A stretch of 64,000 nt of DNA from Yponomeuta sedellus (GCA_934045075.1 OW203737.1:1570001-1634000), one strand, 5' to 3'; positions 1 through 9,903 are shown, counted from the stretch's first letter. Made by a program: numbers and translations. Notes: generated from the letters alone by a model not told the origin.

Positions 1-449
1 CTATATCTAGGTACGTATTACTTTTTAATAGTTGTAGCATCGATTCTAACAAAAAGAGTATTCATGGCGTTTTGATGATGAAACTCTTTTCTTTATTTAA
101 AAGTTGATATAACTGAATTTTTTGCAATAACTTTTATCAAAAATTAGGATCGAAATAATAGAAATTGATTGTAAAACCATCGCAACCTCGCTTAGGTGAA
201 TCTCTATTGCTTCTTGTATGCTCTATGCTTAATCTATGCTCTATGCCTAATCAAATCACTTAATATCATCGACCATGTGGCATAGATTTGTGCATGCAAG
301 TACCAACCTTAAGGTGGTAAACATTTTCAGACCGCGAGTGTACATACATTTTTACGTTGACACAACACGCAGAGCGAAGGAAAAGCGACAGGGTGTGACT
401 CTAAAATAAATTTAACAAATTGATTATTACACCAGTTGGTGTTTTTTAA
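1..449. other. AT-rich stretch without recognised feature
   Basis: No convincing reading frame or repeat family is visible. A short direct duplication around GCTCTATGC lies at about 219-250. The end merges into the tandem array that follows. Confidence 0.4.
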
Positions 450-1270
450 TTTTTTAGCCGTTTCGAACTAGGTATCATACATGCATTTTTAGACCCGATA
501 GCCGTTAGTTAAACTAAGTACCTTGAAAATTACGCATTTCCGGACTCGACAGCTAGGCGAACTAGGCATCTTGCGAATTGAGCATTTTCAGACTAAATAG
601 CCGTTTTCGAACTAGGTTTCTTGCGAATTAAACATTTTCAAACTAGATAGCCGTTTGCGAACTAGGCATCTTGCAAGTTTTACTTTGTTACACCCAATAG
701 GCATCTTGCGAGTTAGACATTTTAAGACTAGATAGCCGTTTGCGAATTGGGCATCTCGCGAACTGAACATTTTCAGACTCGTTAGGCGTTTGAATACTAG
801 GCATCTTGCGAACCAAACATTTTTACACTAGATAGCCGTTTGCGAAGTAGGCATATTGCGAACCAAACATTTTTACACTAGATAGCCGTTTGCGAACTAG
901 GCATCATGCAAACTAAAAATATCTTCAGATTCTATAGCCATTTGAAAACTAGGTACCTTGCGAACCAAATATTTTTACACTAGATAGCCGTTTATGAACT
1001 AGGCATCTTGCGAACTAAATATTTTCAGACTAGATAGCCGTTAACTAGGCATGTTGCTAGGCACAAAAATCTTTAGCAATTAAAGATTTTTAGACTAGAT
1101 AGCCGTTTGCGAACTAGGCATCTTGCAAGTTAGACATTACCAGGGTCGATAGCCGTTTGAAAACTAGTTACCTTGCGAGTTAGACCTTTTCAGACTCGGT
1201 AGCAGATTGTGAACCAGACATCTTGCAGATAAAGCATTTCTAGACTCTGTAGCAATTTGCGAACTAAAAA
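450..1270. repeat. 50-bp tandem repeat array, about 16 diverged units
   Basis: Units carry the blocks GATAGCCGTTTGCGAACTAG, GCATCTTGCGAAC and an AACATTTTCAGACTA-like block. Where units are well kept (for example 781-830, 831-880, 881-930) the period is exactly 50 bp. Outer units are more diverged and several have small deletions. It is not open in any frame. It is most likely a satellite or minisatellite; whether it belongs to a larger array outside the window cannot be seen. Confidence 0.85.
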
Positions 1271-1704
1271 CCAGTCAATCCTGATTTGAATTCGATTTGA
1301 ATAAAGGCAAACACATCTTTAGCACTAAGGATAACATTATTTCATCTCTACTTGGAACCCTTGGTGCTCGAGTTCGAACTACGCTTGAAGGGTTTGTACA
1401 CGTATTTCTCACTTCGAATTACAACGCAAAACGTGCCCGCACATAAAACTGGATCCTCCTTAATAAACTGCAACAGGGCGTATTTTTCCTAACAAGGGCT
1501 CTCCAATTTTTACGTGCAATTGAATTTTATTGCTCTCGCTTCCGATGTTTCCGCTTACGCATATTAGAGTTGGAGATGTACTTAGCTATTATTTTGCAAC
1601 CTTGATCCCTTTCCTGCGACGCTGATGTGAAAGAAAGAAAGAAAGAGAGAGAGGGGGAAGAAGAGAGACAAAATATTCTTATTGTAACATTTTTTATGTA
1701 GCTT
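1271..1704. other. Unassigned stretch with GAAA/GA-rich tract
   Basis: No coding or repeat signal is recognised except a purine-rich simple tract at about 1630-1665 (GAAAGAAAGAAAGAGAGAGA-like). Confidence 0.35.
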
Positions 1705-1875
1705 TTAAACGCCCCACTGCTGGGCATAGGCCTTCTCTCAGAAAGAGAAAATAGGGCTTCATTAACACGCGTGCCCACAGCGGATGGGCAATATCAAGCG
1801 CTGTGGTTTCTGAACACAGCGGACACTCAGGTTTCCTCGCGATGTTTTCTTTCCTACACAAGTTACAACGAAGGT
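1705..1875 (-). mobile_element. SINE-D copy, 3' part
   Basis: On the minus strand this reads the SINE-D body: AACATCGCGAGGAAACC, then a GCGCTTGATATTGCCCATCC-like block, a TAATGAAGCCC block, and the end AGGCCTATGCCCAGCAGTGG. The same order is seen at 60890-61168 and 27810-28105. The tRNA-like head is missing. Confidence 0.6.
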
Positions 1876-2240
1876 CATTATTAAAATTGAACTAAAACTA
1901 AACATTTGACTATTGTGTTTCTAGAAGTTATGTATTCCTTTAAGTAACCACAAAATTTGAATTGCAACTAAGGTTTATTTCTTTGGTCGAATTTTTGTTT
2001 GCCATTATTAAGTTAATTAAGAAGTAAAAATATATATTTCATTCGTTACCAACTCAATAATTATAAAATTAACGTAGAGTATTTTTTTATTTCTCCAAAC
2101 GCCAAACTTATTTTAAGTGAAAATTTTAATTTATTTACAGAAAATTATTATTGTTAATACATTTATTATTATTAATTATTCTTTAAACTTGAGAACCTTA
2201 ACAACTTTTTCTGGTACCATGACACACAGCGCCTCCACCA
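1876..2240. other. AT-rich stretch without recognised feature
   Basis: Very AT-rich, with ATTATTATT-like simple sequence near 2150-2180. No frame or repeat boundary is visible. Confidence 0.35.
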
Positions 2241-2400
2241 GCTAAGCTCACTTTGCCACGTCTGTATGATTTTAACTATTACTTTAATTATTGGTATTTC
2301 TTGCCTTAAGTGTGTTCTTTAACTGGCCATGTTATTATTTATGTTAGTGTGTTGTGGTATCTGAATAAATGTTTTTAATTCTATTCTTTTCTATTCTATA
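2241..2400 (+). mobile_element. LINE 3' end with TTCTA-rich tail
   Basis: The stretch ends in TGAATAAATGTTTTTAATTC followed by irregular TTCTATT repeats, which looks like the 3' terminus and slippage tail of a non-LTR element. Similar tails occur at about 29900-29945 (plus) and 30440 (minus). Confidence 0.4.
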
Positions 2401-2411
2401 CTAAATACATT

Positions 2412-2603
2412 GTGGTGGAGACTTCCTTCCGAGATGATCGTTGGAGCAGACGGGTTCTCGAATGGAGACCACGACTCGGCAAGCGTAGTGTAGGACGCCC
2501 TCCGGCCAGATGGACCGACGACCTGAAAAAGGTGGCTGGTGGTGACTGGAGTGCGAAAACGGGAGATCGGGTCTTGTGGCACACCCTGGGGGAGGCTTGG
2601 TTA
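2412..2603 (+). pseudogene. RTE-like LINE, C-terminal scrap of the endonuclease-reverse transcriptase
   Basis: About 63 codons read a typical C-terminal tail of RTE-type open reading frames: RRVLEWRPRLGKRSVGRPPA, then RWTDDLKKVAGGDW, then DRVLWHTLGEAW. The reverse transcriptase core is absent, so this is a 5'-truncated copy. It runs directly into a TA-rich microsatellite and has no intact stop. Family knowledge: this basic GRPPxRWxDD block sits downstream of the RT domain in these LINEs. Confidence 0.75.
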
Positions 2604-2640
2604 TATATATATATATAATAAATATTATATATATATATAA
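2604..2640. repeat. TA microsatellite
   Basis: An almost pure TA tract follows the RTE scrap and touches the left arm of the large inverted repeat. Confidence 0.8.
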
Positions 2641-2864
2641 AGTAGGCAAATACAGTAGATGACGTAGTTGCTGAGAACGACTTCTCTTTTTTAAGTTTTT
2701 TATATTATTATTTTCTTCACATACTATAGTTATTTTATATATATATATATATATAAATATATATATAAAATAACTATAGTATGTGAAGAAAATAATAATA
2801 TAAAAAACTTAAAAAAGAGAAGTCGTTCTCAGCAACTACGTCATCTACTGTATTTGCCTACTTT
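2639..2864. repeat. Perfect 98-bp inverted repeat with TA spacer
   Basis: Arms 2639-2736 and 2767-2864 are exact reverse complements, base for base, separated by a 30-bp TA-rich spacer. The right arm is part of a LINE C-terminal coding end, so the left arm is an inverted duplicate of LINE sequence. Perfect identity in AT-rich neutral DNA suggests recent formation, or a sequencing/assembly hairpin artefact. Confidence 0.95.
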
Positions 2865-3270
2865 TGTAACACCAAAATACCGCAATGTTTATGGTATGCG
2901 TACTACAGACTACCTGCTACCTGTTATCTTAAACGAACTGCCTCATAGTGTAGTATGTGATTTGGAATCAAAACCCGAAAAGAGTAGATTTATATTAAAA
3001 AAGTACCTCTTAAGCTAAAACTAACGTTCGAACTTACCTTCTTAAGCACCACATATTATCAGCTTGATTCCGGATTCACTTACTTAAGCGAGTAAGTGAA
3101 TCCGGGATTAAGTTAATGAACTTTATGTTTATTACCATATTATATAATATGAACTGTTGTGTATTGTATAGAGTGCACTCCGAAAATCACGCATAACCTC
3201 CCAGGTCTTTGTGATTTTGATTTGTTTAATTTAACTATGTACACTTATGTGCCTTAAATAAATAAATTAA
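2793..3270 (+). pseudogene. Non-LTR retrotransposon, C-terminal end and 3' UTR
   Basis: From about 2820 one frame stays open to a TAA at about 3016 and reads QQLRHLLYLPTF, VTPKYRNVYGMRTTDYLLPV, ILNELP and a basic FILKKYLLS end. An xLxNELP motif near the C-terminus followed by a basic tail is typical of CR1/L2/jockey-type LINEs. A short 3' UTR ends in TAAATAAATAAATT and poly-A. Its 5' part is replaced by the inverted duplicate at 2639-2736. Clade is uncertain. Confidence 0.6.
3066..3109. repeat. 19-bp imperfect hairpin
   Basis: GATTCCGGATTCACTTACT at 3066-3084 faces its near-complement at 3091-3109 over a 6-bp loop, inside the 3' UTR of the LINE end. Confidence 0.75.
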
Positions 3271-3824
3271 AAAAAAAATTAGTATTTTTTAAAGAGTGAG
3301 TTAACAACTGTATACATCTGTCATCATCATCATCATCTGTACATTAGCTGGAACTCTCAGATTGTTTAAATACTGTAAAATTTTAACGTATTTTTTTCTT
3401 TTTGTCTCAAAGCCAATAAAGTGTGTAAAAGTCAGCTATTTAAAGGGTGTTTTAAATGTAATTTTAAGTAGAACCCACTAATAATAACACGCCCTGCCCA
3501 TTTCCATATATCTTTCATCTTATCCCAATACAATCGGTGTACAACAGTACGTTTGTCTGTCATGTCATCAGGGTGCAAAATGTCTAAAAGTGGGTCCCAC
3601 ATAACAATTTGCGATAGTTAAGTAAACAAAGACCCGAAGTTAATTAACCGTGATCAGTTGTAATAATGAGAGCAGATTCTGCCGACGCTATTGTCTTCGT
3701 TGTAGATGTGGACTGATTCTGTGCAATCGCTGCCCGATCGAAACTTGTACCGTTAGAGGTAGACAATTGTACTGGTAAATAATGGAAAACAGGAAAGTGC
3801 CGCACCTATATTTATTTTGATTTA
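3271..3824. other. Unassigned stretch
   Basis: No open frame of interest and no recognised repeat. Contains a short CAT tract at about 3325-3338. Confidence 0.35.
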
Positions 3825-4130
3825 AAGTAAATGTAAAGTAAAGTAAAAATTGTTTATTGCCAAATGAATTATGTTACGTGCATGTGAATTAATAATTATT
3901 AATCTTATTTAACCCCCCAATGATGGCACAACCTTGCGCTGTGGCGCTCATTAGGGGAGGGCTATGTCCAGCAGTGGACTAATATAGCCTGAAGAAGAAG
4001 AAGAAGAATCTTATTTTGAATTTACAACAGAATTTAAATTAATATACATAACATCATGTAGTGGTGACCGTGTCCCCACACTAGGCTGGGCCTGTATCGT
4101 GGGCGACGATATTTTACATAAAATTGGTTT
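3825..4130 (-). mobile_element. LINE-O 3' end, split by a GAA-tailed RTE end
   Basis: Read on the minus strand it ends in a GGCAATAAACAATTTTTAC-like terminus with a TACTTTAC tail. The same ends occur at 8696-8850, 22130-22260 and 48230-48330, each joined to a CCCACACTAGGC...CTGTATCG-like block (here at about 4075-4110). Bases 3911-4006 are a later insertion. Confidence 0.55.
3901..4016 (+). mobile_element. RTE-like LINE 3' end with GAA tail and 10-bp target duplication
   Basis: The insert 3911-4006 reads GGCGCTCATTAGGGGAGGGC then CCAGCAGTGGACTAATATAG and ends in GAAGAAGAAGAAG. AATCTTATTT flanks it at 3901-3910 and 4007-4016. The homologous copy at 26704-26836 shows that this is the coding C-terminus of an RTE-like element (WRSLGEGYVQ). 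Confidence 0.85.
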
Positions 4131-4244
4131 TGTCATTTTAGAAGTGCAGTGCTGATATTGCCCGATTTATTGTTAGTGCACTCCAGATTTTTTTTTTATT
4201 TATTTTATTTATTTTCTTTTTGGTAAACTTGCAGCTTACATAAA

Positions 4245-4535
4245 CAAGAAATGAAATGAAATGAAAAGGTTTTATTCAAAGTAGCACAAAAACTGCGGCT
4301 TAATGAACGTTACAATTCAAATTAGGTGTCCATTTCAAAATCTAGATCATTTAGGAGAAAAAATGGACAAAAAAACTCCTAACTTAGTCTTTTCAAAAGT
4401 CCTTAATTAACATAGTTTACATTATAAACATAGAACTCATACATTGTACTGGCTTTCATTCCAGACCTCATTGTCATCTAAATAATCCTTTATGTTATAG
4501 TAGCCCTTTTGGCACACAAGGACAGTTCTTAACGA
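4245..4535 (-). mobile_element. LINE-A, C-terminal codons and 3' UTR
   Basis: On the minus strand it reads AAGGGCTACTATAACATAAA (KGYYNIKDYLDD-type codons) and then a 3' UTR with CTAGATTTTGAAATGGACAC, ending in TTTGAATAAAACC and a CATTTCATTTC tail. Better-preserved homologue at 49868-50240. Its 5' edge meets LINE-Q at about 4535. Confidence 0.75.
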
Positions 4536-5962
4536 CTAAACGACTAACTATAAGCTAAAATTAGTTTCCGCATATAGTAACTAAGTATAAAACATGTGCA
4601 AGTTAATATAAAACGAATTTAAACTACACTACAGCACCGAGGACGCGTCCTTGAGGGCTCGTAAATTAATAAATAAAAGGAAACCACTGCCATAGTACCA
4701 GATAATGCGTTCATGCATCCGAAAGGGTACCGAGATAATAGCTGGTACTTTTTTGCCTTACTGTGGTTATGTTTGAGTTAAATAGATCAATGTCCAAATT
4801 ATCACTCAAGGAGTCAAATAGATTACTCGCTCGTGCAAAGAAGCTATTTGTCTGTAGTTAGTCTTTGTAACAGGTACGTGTAGTCTCAGTGACCGGCGTG
4901 AACTAGATCTTGCAGAGACAACGACGTTAATATTTCAAAAACCTATTTAGAGGCTAAAAATTCCACCCATGCCGGGATTCGAACCCGCAACCTCTGGCTA
5001 TCCGTGCCAGCGCTCTTGCGCAATTGAGCTTAAATTGTCCTTAGCACGGGTTAGTGCATTAAAAATAAAAATAGTATGACTTTAATATTAGCTAGTAATT
5101 CCGGGCTATCTATGGAACCATTTGCTATTTGGAAGAGATAGGTAAGGTCGGCTACGCTTCTACGTACCTGTAATGGTAAGAAAAGATGTCTGATGCAACG
5201 AGATAAATAGTCTTTATCCATTGTGTTTGTTTTGAATTGTAGATATCTTAAGAATCTCCTCTGGATTGACTCAATTCAATCAACATAGCAAACATAGCGA
5301 GGGTTCCAAACTTGCGATGCGTACTCCAGGATACTACGAACGAACGAACAGTAAATTATTTTAATAGTTTTAATATTGTTGAATTTAGAACTGCATCTTA
5401 TAACGAAACCCAGAGATCTGGAGGCTTTTTTGACGATTGATTCTATGTGATTATCATATTTGAGATTGGAATCCTGAATCACACCCTCTCTTACAGAATT
5501 AACATTTGACAAAATTTGGCCCTTGATAGTATACATGAAATTAGTTAAGGCAGTTTTCCGCGTAAATGATATCTTAAGGCATTTTGAAACGTTTAGATCC
5601 AACTTATTAATCTCGCAATAGATTTCGAATCTCAAAAGATCATCCTGTGGCTGGTGGCAGTCATAAACCCTGCTGATTTGTTTGATAATCTTCATGTCGT
5701 CGGCAAAATGGAAAAATTTGGACCATTTAAAGCATGAATCAATGTCGTTTAAAAATAAGACAAACAATAGGGGGCCAAGTAACGAACCTTGAGGGACACC
5801 TAACGGTACCGGCATCCACGATGACAGGAACCCATTGATAGCAACTGCCTGAGAACGGTTGTCAATATAGGAAGCAAACCATTTGAATAAGTTACCATGA
5901 ATGGCAGCATCGCCCAGTTTAAGTAAGAGACGTGAGTGGTCAATGCAGTCAAATGCCTTATA
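4536..5962 (-). pseudogene. LINE-Q: jockey/CR1-like reverse transcriptase, broken
   Basis: The minus strand encodes the palm and thumb of a non-LTR reverse transcriptase. From 5962 down it reads KAFDCIDHSRLL (motif A), GVPQGSLLGPLLF (motif B), FADDMK (catalytic motif C, with F for the usual Y), then KLDLNVSKCLKISFTRK, KASRSLGFVIRCS and FVRSILEYASQVWNP. A stop at 5274-5276 interrupts an otherwise continuing frame (IESIQRRFLRYLQF onward). The C-terminal part resumes beyond the SINE-S1 insertion at 4935-5077 (SSSRRSLRLHVPVT) and ends near 4710, followed by a 3' UTR. The 5' end, endonuclease and ORF1 are missing; a SINE-S1 copy abuts there. Dead copy; subclade not certain. Confidence 0.85.
4923..5089 (+). 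mobile_element. SINE-S1a, fold-back copy inside LINE-Q
   Basis: Bases 4935-5031 are minus-strand S1 (CACCCATGCCGGGATTCGAA, tRNA-like box B complement), then 5032-5077 switch to plus-strand S1 3' end (TTGTCCTTAGCACGGG to AAAAATAGTAT). A 12-bp duplication with one mismatch, GAC(G/T)TTAATATT, flanks the composite at 4923-4934 and 5078-5089, so both halves entered as one insertion. Confidence 0.8.
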
Positions 5963-5965
5963 ATA

Positions 5966-6230
5966 ATCATGTGGGTACAGCGATATCATTCCGATGTAAA
6001 AACCTAACTGCAAAGTAGGTAGTCGGGGCTGTAAGTGATGCAATCTACTTCAGCCAGATGTCGCTGCCTGTACGTAATACAGAGAATAGTGTAAGGAGGT
6101 TCGAAATTTCACTGATGCCGGTGAGTCGCCCATTAGCTCAGTGGGTAAGAGCGCTGGCACGGATAGCCATAGGTCACGGGTTCGAATCCCGGCATGGGTG
6201 GAATTTTTAGCCTCTAAATAGGTCATTAAG
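5966..6230 (+). mobile_element. SINE-S1b, 5' region plus tRNA-like module
   Basis: Starts ATCATGTGGGTAC, passes the AACTGCAAAGTAGGTAGTCG and GCCTGTACGTAATACAGAG blocks, then the tRNA-like module at about 6128-6201 (box A TAGCTCAGTGGGTAAGAGC, box B GGTTCGAATCC), ending in GCCTCTAAATAGG. The AT-rich 3' tail is missing. It lies against the truncated 5' side of LINE-Q. Confidence 0.85.
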
Positions 6231-7205
6231 AGACTTTATTATGTTTAAATTACGTAAATTGAAACAAAAAATCTCTTTGTTCAATTATTTGTACATAGTC
6301 ACTGCAATCCACAAAAAAATACTGTAAAATTTAAGTAAATTATTTAAATGAAAATATTCTTGTTATGCGAAAGCATTCACTAATCACTAATCGCTATTTA
6401 TATAATTGTAAAGAGAGCTTACTTAAAGGTGACAAGGTCAAAAATATCTGTAAAACGTATCCTTGTAGGGATGTTATATAATTTCCTCTTCCTTTGTATG
6501 ATTTCATTATTAATATGTATGTATATCTATTAATTTAAATCTTTATGTATGTTAAGGAAGTCTATATTAACTTGAATATAGACTTGAATTGACTTAGAAT
6601 TCCTAATTTCAATATTTCTAAATTACACCGACTGTCCGTCTGTAATTTATTTCTTTTCTCCGTCTATAGTTTCCTGGAAGAAATTGCTTTTATTAGTTAG
6701 CCCCAAATTTTACTATATTTTTATATAATTTCTATGTAGAATAAAGAATATTCTATTTATCTTCGATATCTTCGAATAAATATGTGCACCGCTACAAACT
6801 TCCTCACTTGAACTAGGGCCTAATTATGCTAACTAAATCTTGCCAGACTCCTAACGTTTGCAGTAGCAATTGGTATGGAATTTGACATATAGACGATTGG
6901 AAACGTTCTTGAATTGGTGCGCAAAATATGGGGGCTAGACAAGTTAACAGAATACCACCCTAAACACAAAACTACTACAAAGCGCGATAGTGTATTTACT
7001 TGGAATGTCAATTAATTAATGCTTTTGTTTGTTTTATTGTGGCTCTCTCTAGATATTGCTCTGTTCGACGAAAACTATTGTGTGCACACGTGACGGTACT
7101 CGTATCTCGCTCAACAATGACGATGTAAATTCGACTCTATTGTATTAACCGTAAGAGCAACCTGTGGACACCTTTTAGGTTTTACTTTTGAGACTTTCAA
7201 TTCAT
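6231..7205. other. AT-rich stretch without recognised feature
   Basis: Only short accidental frames. No repeat family shared with the rest of the window was recognised. Confidence 0.35.
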
Positions 7206-7390
7206 TGGGACGACTTCGGTGGCGCAGCGGTTTGGCAAGCTGTTTGTAAAACCGAAGGTCTCGAGTTCGATTCCCGGCCAGGTCAAACTAGAAAAAGAAC
7301 TTTTTTAGTTTGTCTTGGGTCTTGGATTTTATATATGTATTTACTGTATTAAATCTATCGTCGAGTTAGGACTTGCACACAAGTAATTTA
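7206..7390 (+). mobile_element. SINE-E1, tRNA-derived
   Basis: Head GGTGGCGCAGCGGTTTGGCA (box A region) with box B GAGTTCGATTCCCGG, then body GTTTGTCTTGGGTCTTGGAT and CTATCGTCGAGTTAGGAC. Homologues at 21170-21402 (minus) and 22488-22745 (plus). The 3' end is cut off where SINE-F1 begins. Confidence 0.8.
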
Positions 7391-7815
7391 GCAACAACAG
7401 GCGCGGTCAGGTGCAGGATGGGTGACCGTCCCGTGACTAACGCTAGTGGCATTTTTCCGAGTGCTTCCGTGCTTCGCAAGGCACGTTAAGCCGTTGGTGC
7501 CGGCTGTCATGTAATGGCAGTCGTTAGGCCATGTCAAAGGCCATATGGGCGGCTTGTTAGACATAGACATCTTTATTCGTAATTATAATTTACACGTCAA
7601 TTTATTAATAATTCGGATTCAATAATTACAATTCAAAATAACACAATAATGATAAAGTAACATGTACGATTGACAGTAAGATCCGCTATTGTCTTACAAT
7701 CCTCCACCAACCCGGACTTGGCCCCTGTGCTGGGGTATGGCCTAACTTTCTGCGATGCAGGAAGATACCCGTGTCCTAGCGTTGGGAACATTCAGGGTTG
7801 ATATCGATCGATCGA
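7391..7815 (+). mobile_element. SINE-F1, 5S-rRNA-derived, split by LINE-N
   Basis: The head reads GGCGCGGTCAGGTGCAGGAT then GGGTGACC, matching the internal-promoter part of 5S rRNA. The body is the family standard CGCTTCCGTGCTTCGCAAGG, GCCGGCTGTCATGTAATGGC, CCTCCACCAACCCGGACTTG. A 111-bp LINE-N 3' end (7561-7671) interrupts it. The tail is GGGTTGATATCGATCGATCG. Confidence 0.85.
7561..7671 (-). mobile_element. LINE-N 3' end nested in SINE-F1
   Basis: Minus-strand 3' terminus ending ATTACGAATAAAGATGTCTA. The SINE-F body is continuous on both sides, so this is the younger insertion. A related end lies at 8451-8605. Confidence 0.65.
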
Positions 7816-7821
7816 AATATA

Positions 7822-8280
7822 ATTATTATACACTTTTCTTTTAAAGATGCCTTCAGGCTGCCAAATATGCAGCGGGAGACTGTTCCAGAGGCCAACCGCT
7901 GTCATAATAACTGTGTCGCAGTGAAAGTTGTAACTCAGTTATACATGTTAAAGTCCGAGCGCCGCCGCCGGATGTAAGGCGTGACCAAATCGTGCCTGAA
8001 TATGACGTCGTTTGGCAGGAAATTGCATCAAGTTCGTTACCGTCACAGGAGCGTTAACCAAGCACGTGTAGCTTCTATCAAGAGTTACCCTTTTGGGTAA
8101 GGATCAAAGCTTTTCGAAACACTATCATCACACTAATATTTTTAAGGCGAAATTTTGTGACTGTGTATATTTGTAACTTCTTCACGTCAAAACGGCCGGA
8201 GCCGTTTTTAATAAAGTCTAGTATGGAATGCTCTGACCATGGAATGTTTTGAAATAGATTTGTAGCTTTTCGCAAATGTT
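7822..8280 (-). pseudogene. Non-LTR reverse transcriptase, C-terminal region
   Basis: The minus strand reads HCDTVIMTAVGLWNSLPLHI followed by WQPEGIFKRKV at about 7930-7845. The LWNSLP motif followed by a basic FKxxL helix marks the C-terminus of CR1/jockey-type LINE proteins. The more upstream part (8275-8078, minus) is open for 65 codons but not clearly recognisable. Possibly the coding end of the LINE-N family. Confidence 0.6.
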
Positions 8281-8450
8281 CATCAGTATTTTTATGTTGA
8301 TAGTATTATTTTTCTTTTCGTGTTTAGAAATTTGGCTACAATGCAAAAGCATGCACGGTTTAAAGCAATGTTCAAAAGGCACAAGAATACAATATTAAAT
8401 TACCTGTTTTGTTTTTTCAAGCTATGGTGGTACAATTATTTAATACACAT

Positions 8451-8605
8451 AGACATCATTTATTGATAATATTCATTACAAGTCAAGACTCCGTACATAA
8501 TAACAATCCAATTTAGAAATAAGAATCAAATTTACAAATGTCAAAATGAAAATATAACAAGTCAATATCATAATTATGCAATCTGTCAGGTCGCATAATT
8601 ATTAC
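8451..8605 (-). mobile_element. LINE-N 3' end
   Basis: TAGACATCATTTATTGATAA (the complement of a poly-A-signal-like 3' end) parallels the copy at 7561-7671. A small hairpin ATAATTATGC / GCATAATTAT lies at 8570-8602. Confidence 0.5.
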
Positions 8606-8695
8606 TTGAAATAATTAAGTATTTATGTTAAAGTGTCATTGTACAACTGTTTGTTTTCCTTAATAAATAAAGATAAATAAAAAATGGAGTTAGCT

Positions 8696-8850
8696 AGTAA
8701 AGTAAGTAAGTAAATAGTTTATTTCCAAGAAGACAATACACATTGAAATACCTTATAAATAGACAGTGGAGGGTATGACAAAAAATTGTTTTATGTTTAC
8801 CGGGAGTCCCCAAACTAGACTAGGCCTGTATCTTGGGGACTTTATTAGTG
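8696..8850 (-). mobile_element. LINE-O 3' end with AAGT tail
   Basis: Starts with AGTAAGTAAGTAAATAG simple sequence and TTTATTTCC, and contains CCCCAAACTAGACTAGGCCT and CTGTATCTTGGGG, which parallel 4075-4110 and 22200-22230. Confidence 0.5.
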
Positions 8851-9004
8851 TGCACAGTTTTCGTTTAACTTAGACAAAACCTAAACGCAACATCACTTCT
8901 GGGAGGTATTAATTTGTACCTAAATATTATAAATATTGTAGACAGACATTGGATAAAAATAAAAAAAAATAAAATATATTTATTTTTTTTCTATAAAAAA
9001 GCTG

Positions 9005-9093
9005 ACACCCTGAATTAACACATAGGCTACGTTTTACTTGCGGGAAAATACTTACTTCGATAAACAGCGGGTAGCGCCGCGGGCACAGCTAGT
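9005..9093 (+). mobile_element. Helitron 3' terminus
   Basis: CACATAGGCTACGTTTTAC and the end CCGCGGGCACAGCTAGT match the 3' region of short lepidopteran non-autonomous Helitrons, which end in CTRR before a T. The 5' part is absent. Confidence 0.6.
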
Positions 9094-9121
9094 ATAAACT
9101 AAATATAACTTCCACACAACA

Positions 9122-9306
9122 CAATCACGTGACCTGGTCCCACACTAGGATACCCTGTACTATGGGAACAAGACAAGGACGTCACAAACATGAAAATACA
9201 CCCAGACTGGGGCCACATGTAGCGAGGGAAACCCCCCGGTGGGAATCGAACCCACGACCTCTGTCTTGGTACCCAAGCGTCTTAACTGCTAGACCAACGA
9301 GACAGT
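9122..9306 (-). mobile_element. SINE-B variant with a different tRNA-like head
   Basis: On the minus strand a tRNA-like head (box A TGGTCTAGCAGTTAAGACG, box B GGGTTCGATTCCCAC) is followed by a body close to SINE-B (ACATGTTTGTGACG-like, CAGGGTATCCTAGTGTGGG). The other five SINE-B copies carry an unrelated Gly-like head. Confidence 0.75.
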
Positions 9307-9337
9307 CAATCATAATATTAATGCTAGGAATACACGT

Positions 9338-9498
9338 ATCATTTCCAAAATTAAAACTTGCAAGAGTTAATACATTCTTTATGGGGCACTGAATGCGGTT
9401 CTATAACAAGATTCCTTAAGATATATTAGACTTTTCACCGACGCGGTTTATAAAATGTGTTAAGCACACTCTGTGCAAAATGCCTATTATAACATATA
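9338..9498 (+). pseudogene. LINE-A C-terminal codons
   Basis: Reads LKLARVNTFFMGH and then, with frameshifts, blocks parallel to 49868-50040 (AGATATATTAGACTTTTCAC against AGATATATTAAGCTTGACTG). Decayed copy without 3' UTR. Confidence 0.6.
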
Positions 9499-9500
9499 TT

Positions 9501-9903
9501 GGCCTTTTTGCATCTACTTAATGAGATGATTTATACAGCGTCCAGTGGTATCTTCACTCACACTAGATGGGTGAAGGGACCACTCCGACGCTGTAGTGCC
9601 TGAGTCATGGTTTTATAGATGGTGTAGGCTTGCCCAGCACCTTTACCATCCTGACAGCTTAGTCGGCCTAGCCCACAGGAAAGACTAGTCAATACGTACT
9701 GAGCCAACCAAGCCGCGGGTTTCCTCACGATGTTTTCCTTCACCGTTAGCGTGTGGTATTGCGACTGCAAATTCGCAAATGTACGTAACTTTGAAATTAA
9801 ACAAAGTCATTGTACATGCCCGCACTCGGGATCGAACCTGGGGCTCTCGCTTGCCAGTCTATGAACGCTTGTCAGTTCTACCCACTGAGCTACCACCGCT
9901 TGT
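9501..9903 (-). mobile_element. SINE-C1, nearly full length
   Basis: Minus strand: tRNA-like head at 9903-9825 (GCGGTGGTAGCTCAGTGGG, box B AGGTTCGATCCCG), the 5' body shared with SINE-D (AACATCGTGAGGAAACCCGC), then the C-specific 3' half (GACTAGTCTTTCCTGTGGGC, CGTCGGAGTGGTCCCTTCAC) and end CATCTCATTAAGTAGATGCA. Homologues at 13060-13284 and 16131-16522. Confidence 0.85.

Noticed and set aside
450..1270. CRISPR-like array
   Set aside because: Units are contiguous diverged tandem repeats without constant repeat/variable spacer structure, in a eukaryotic repeat context. The same applies to 21776-22012.
5276..6043. 255-residue protein with an N-terminal MHHLQPRLPTLQLGFYIGM
   Set aside because: The first 27 residues are antisense SINE-S1; only the part from KAFDC on is LINE reverse transcriptase, and it is broken.
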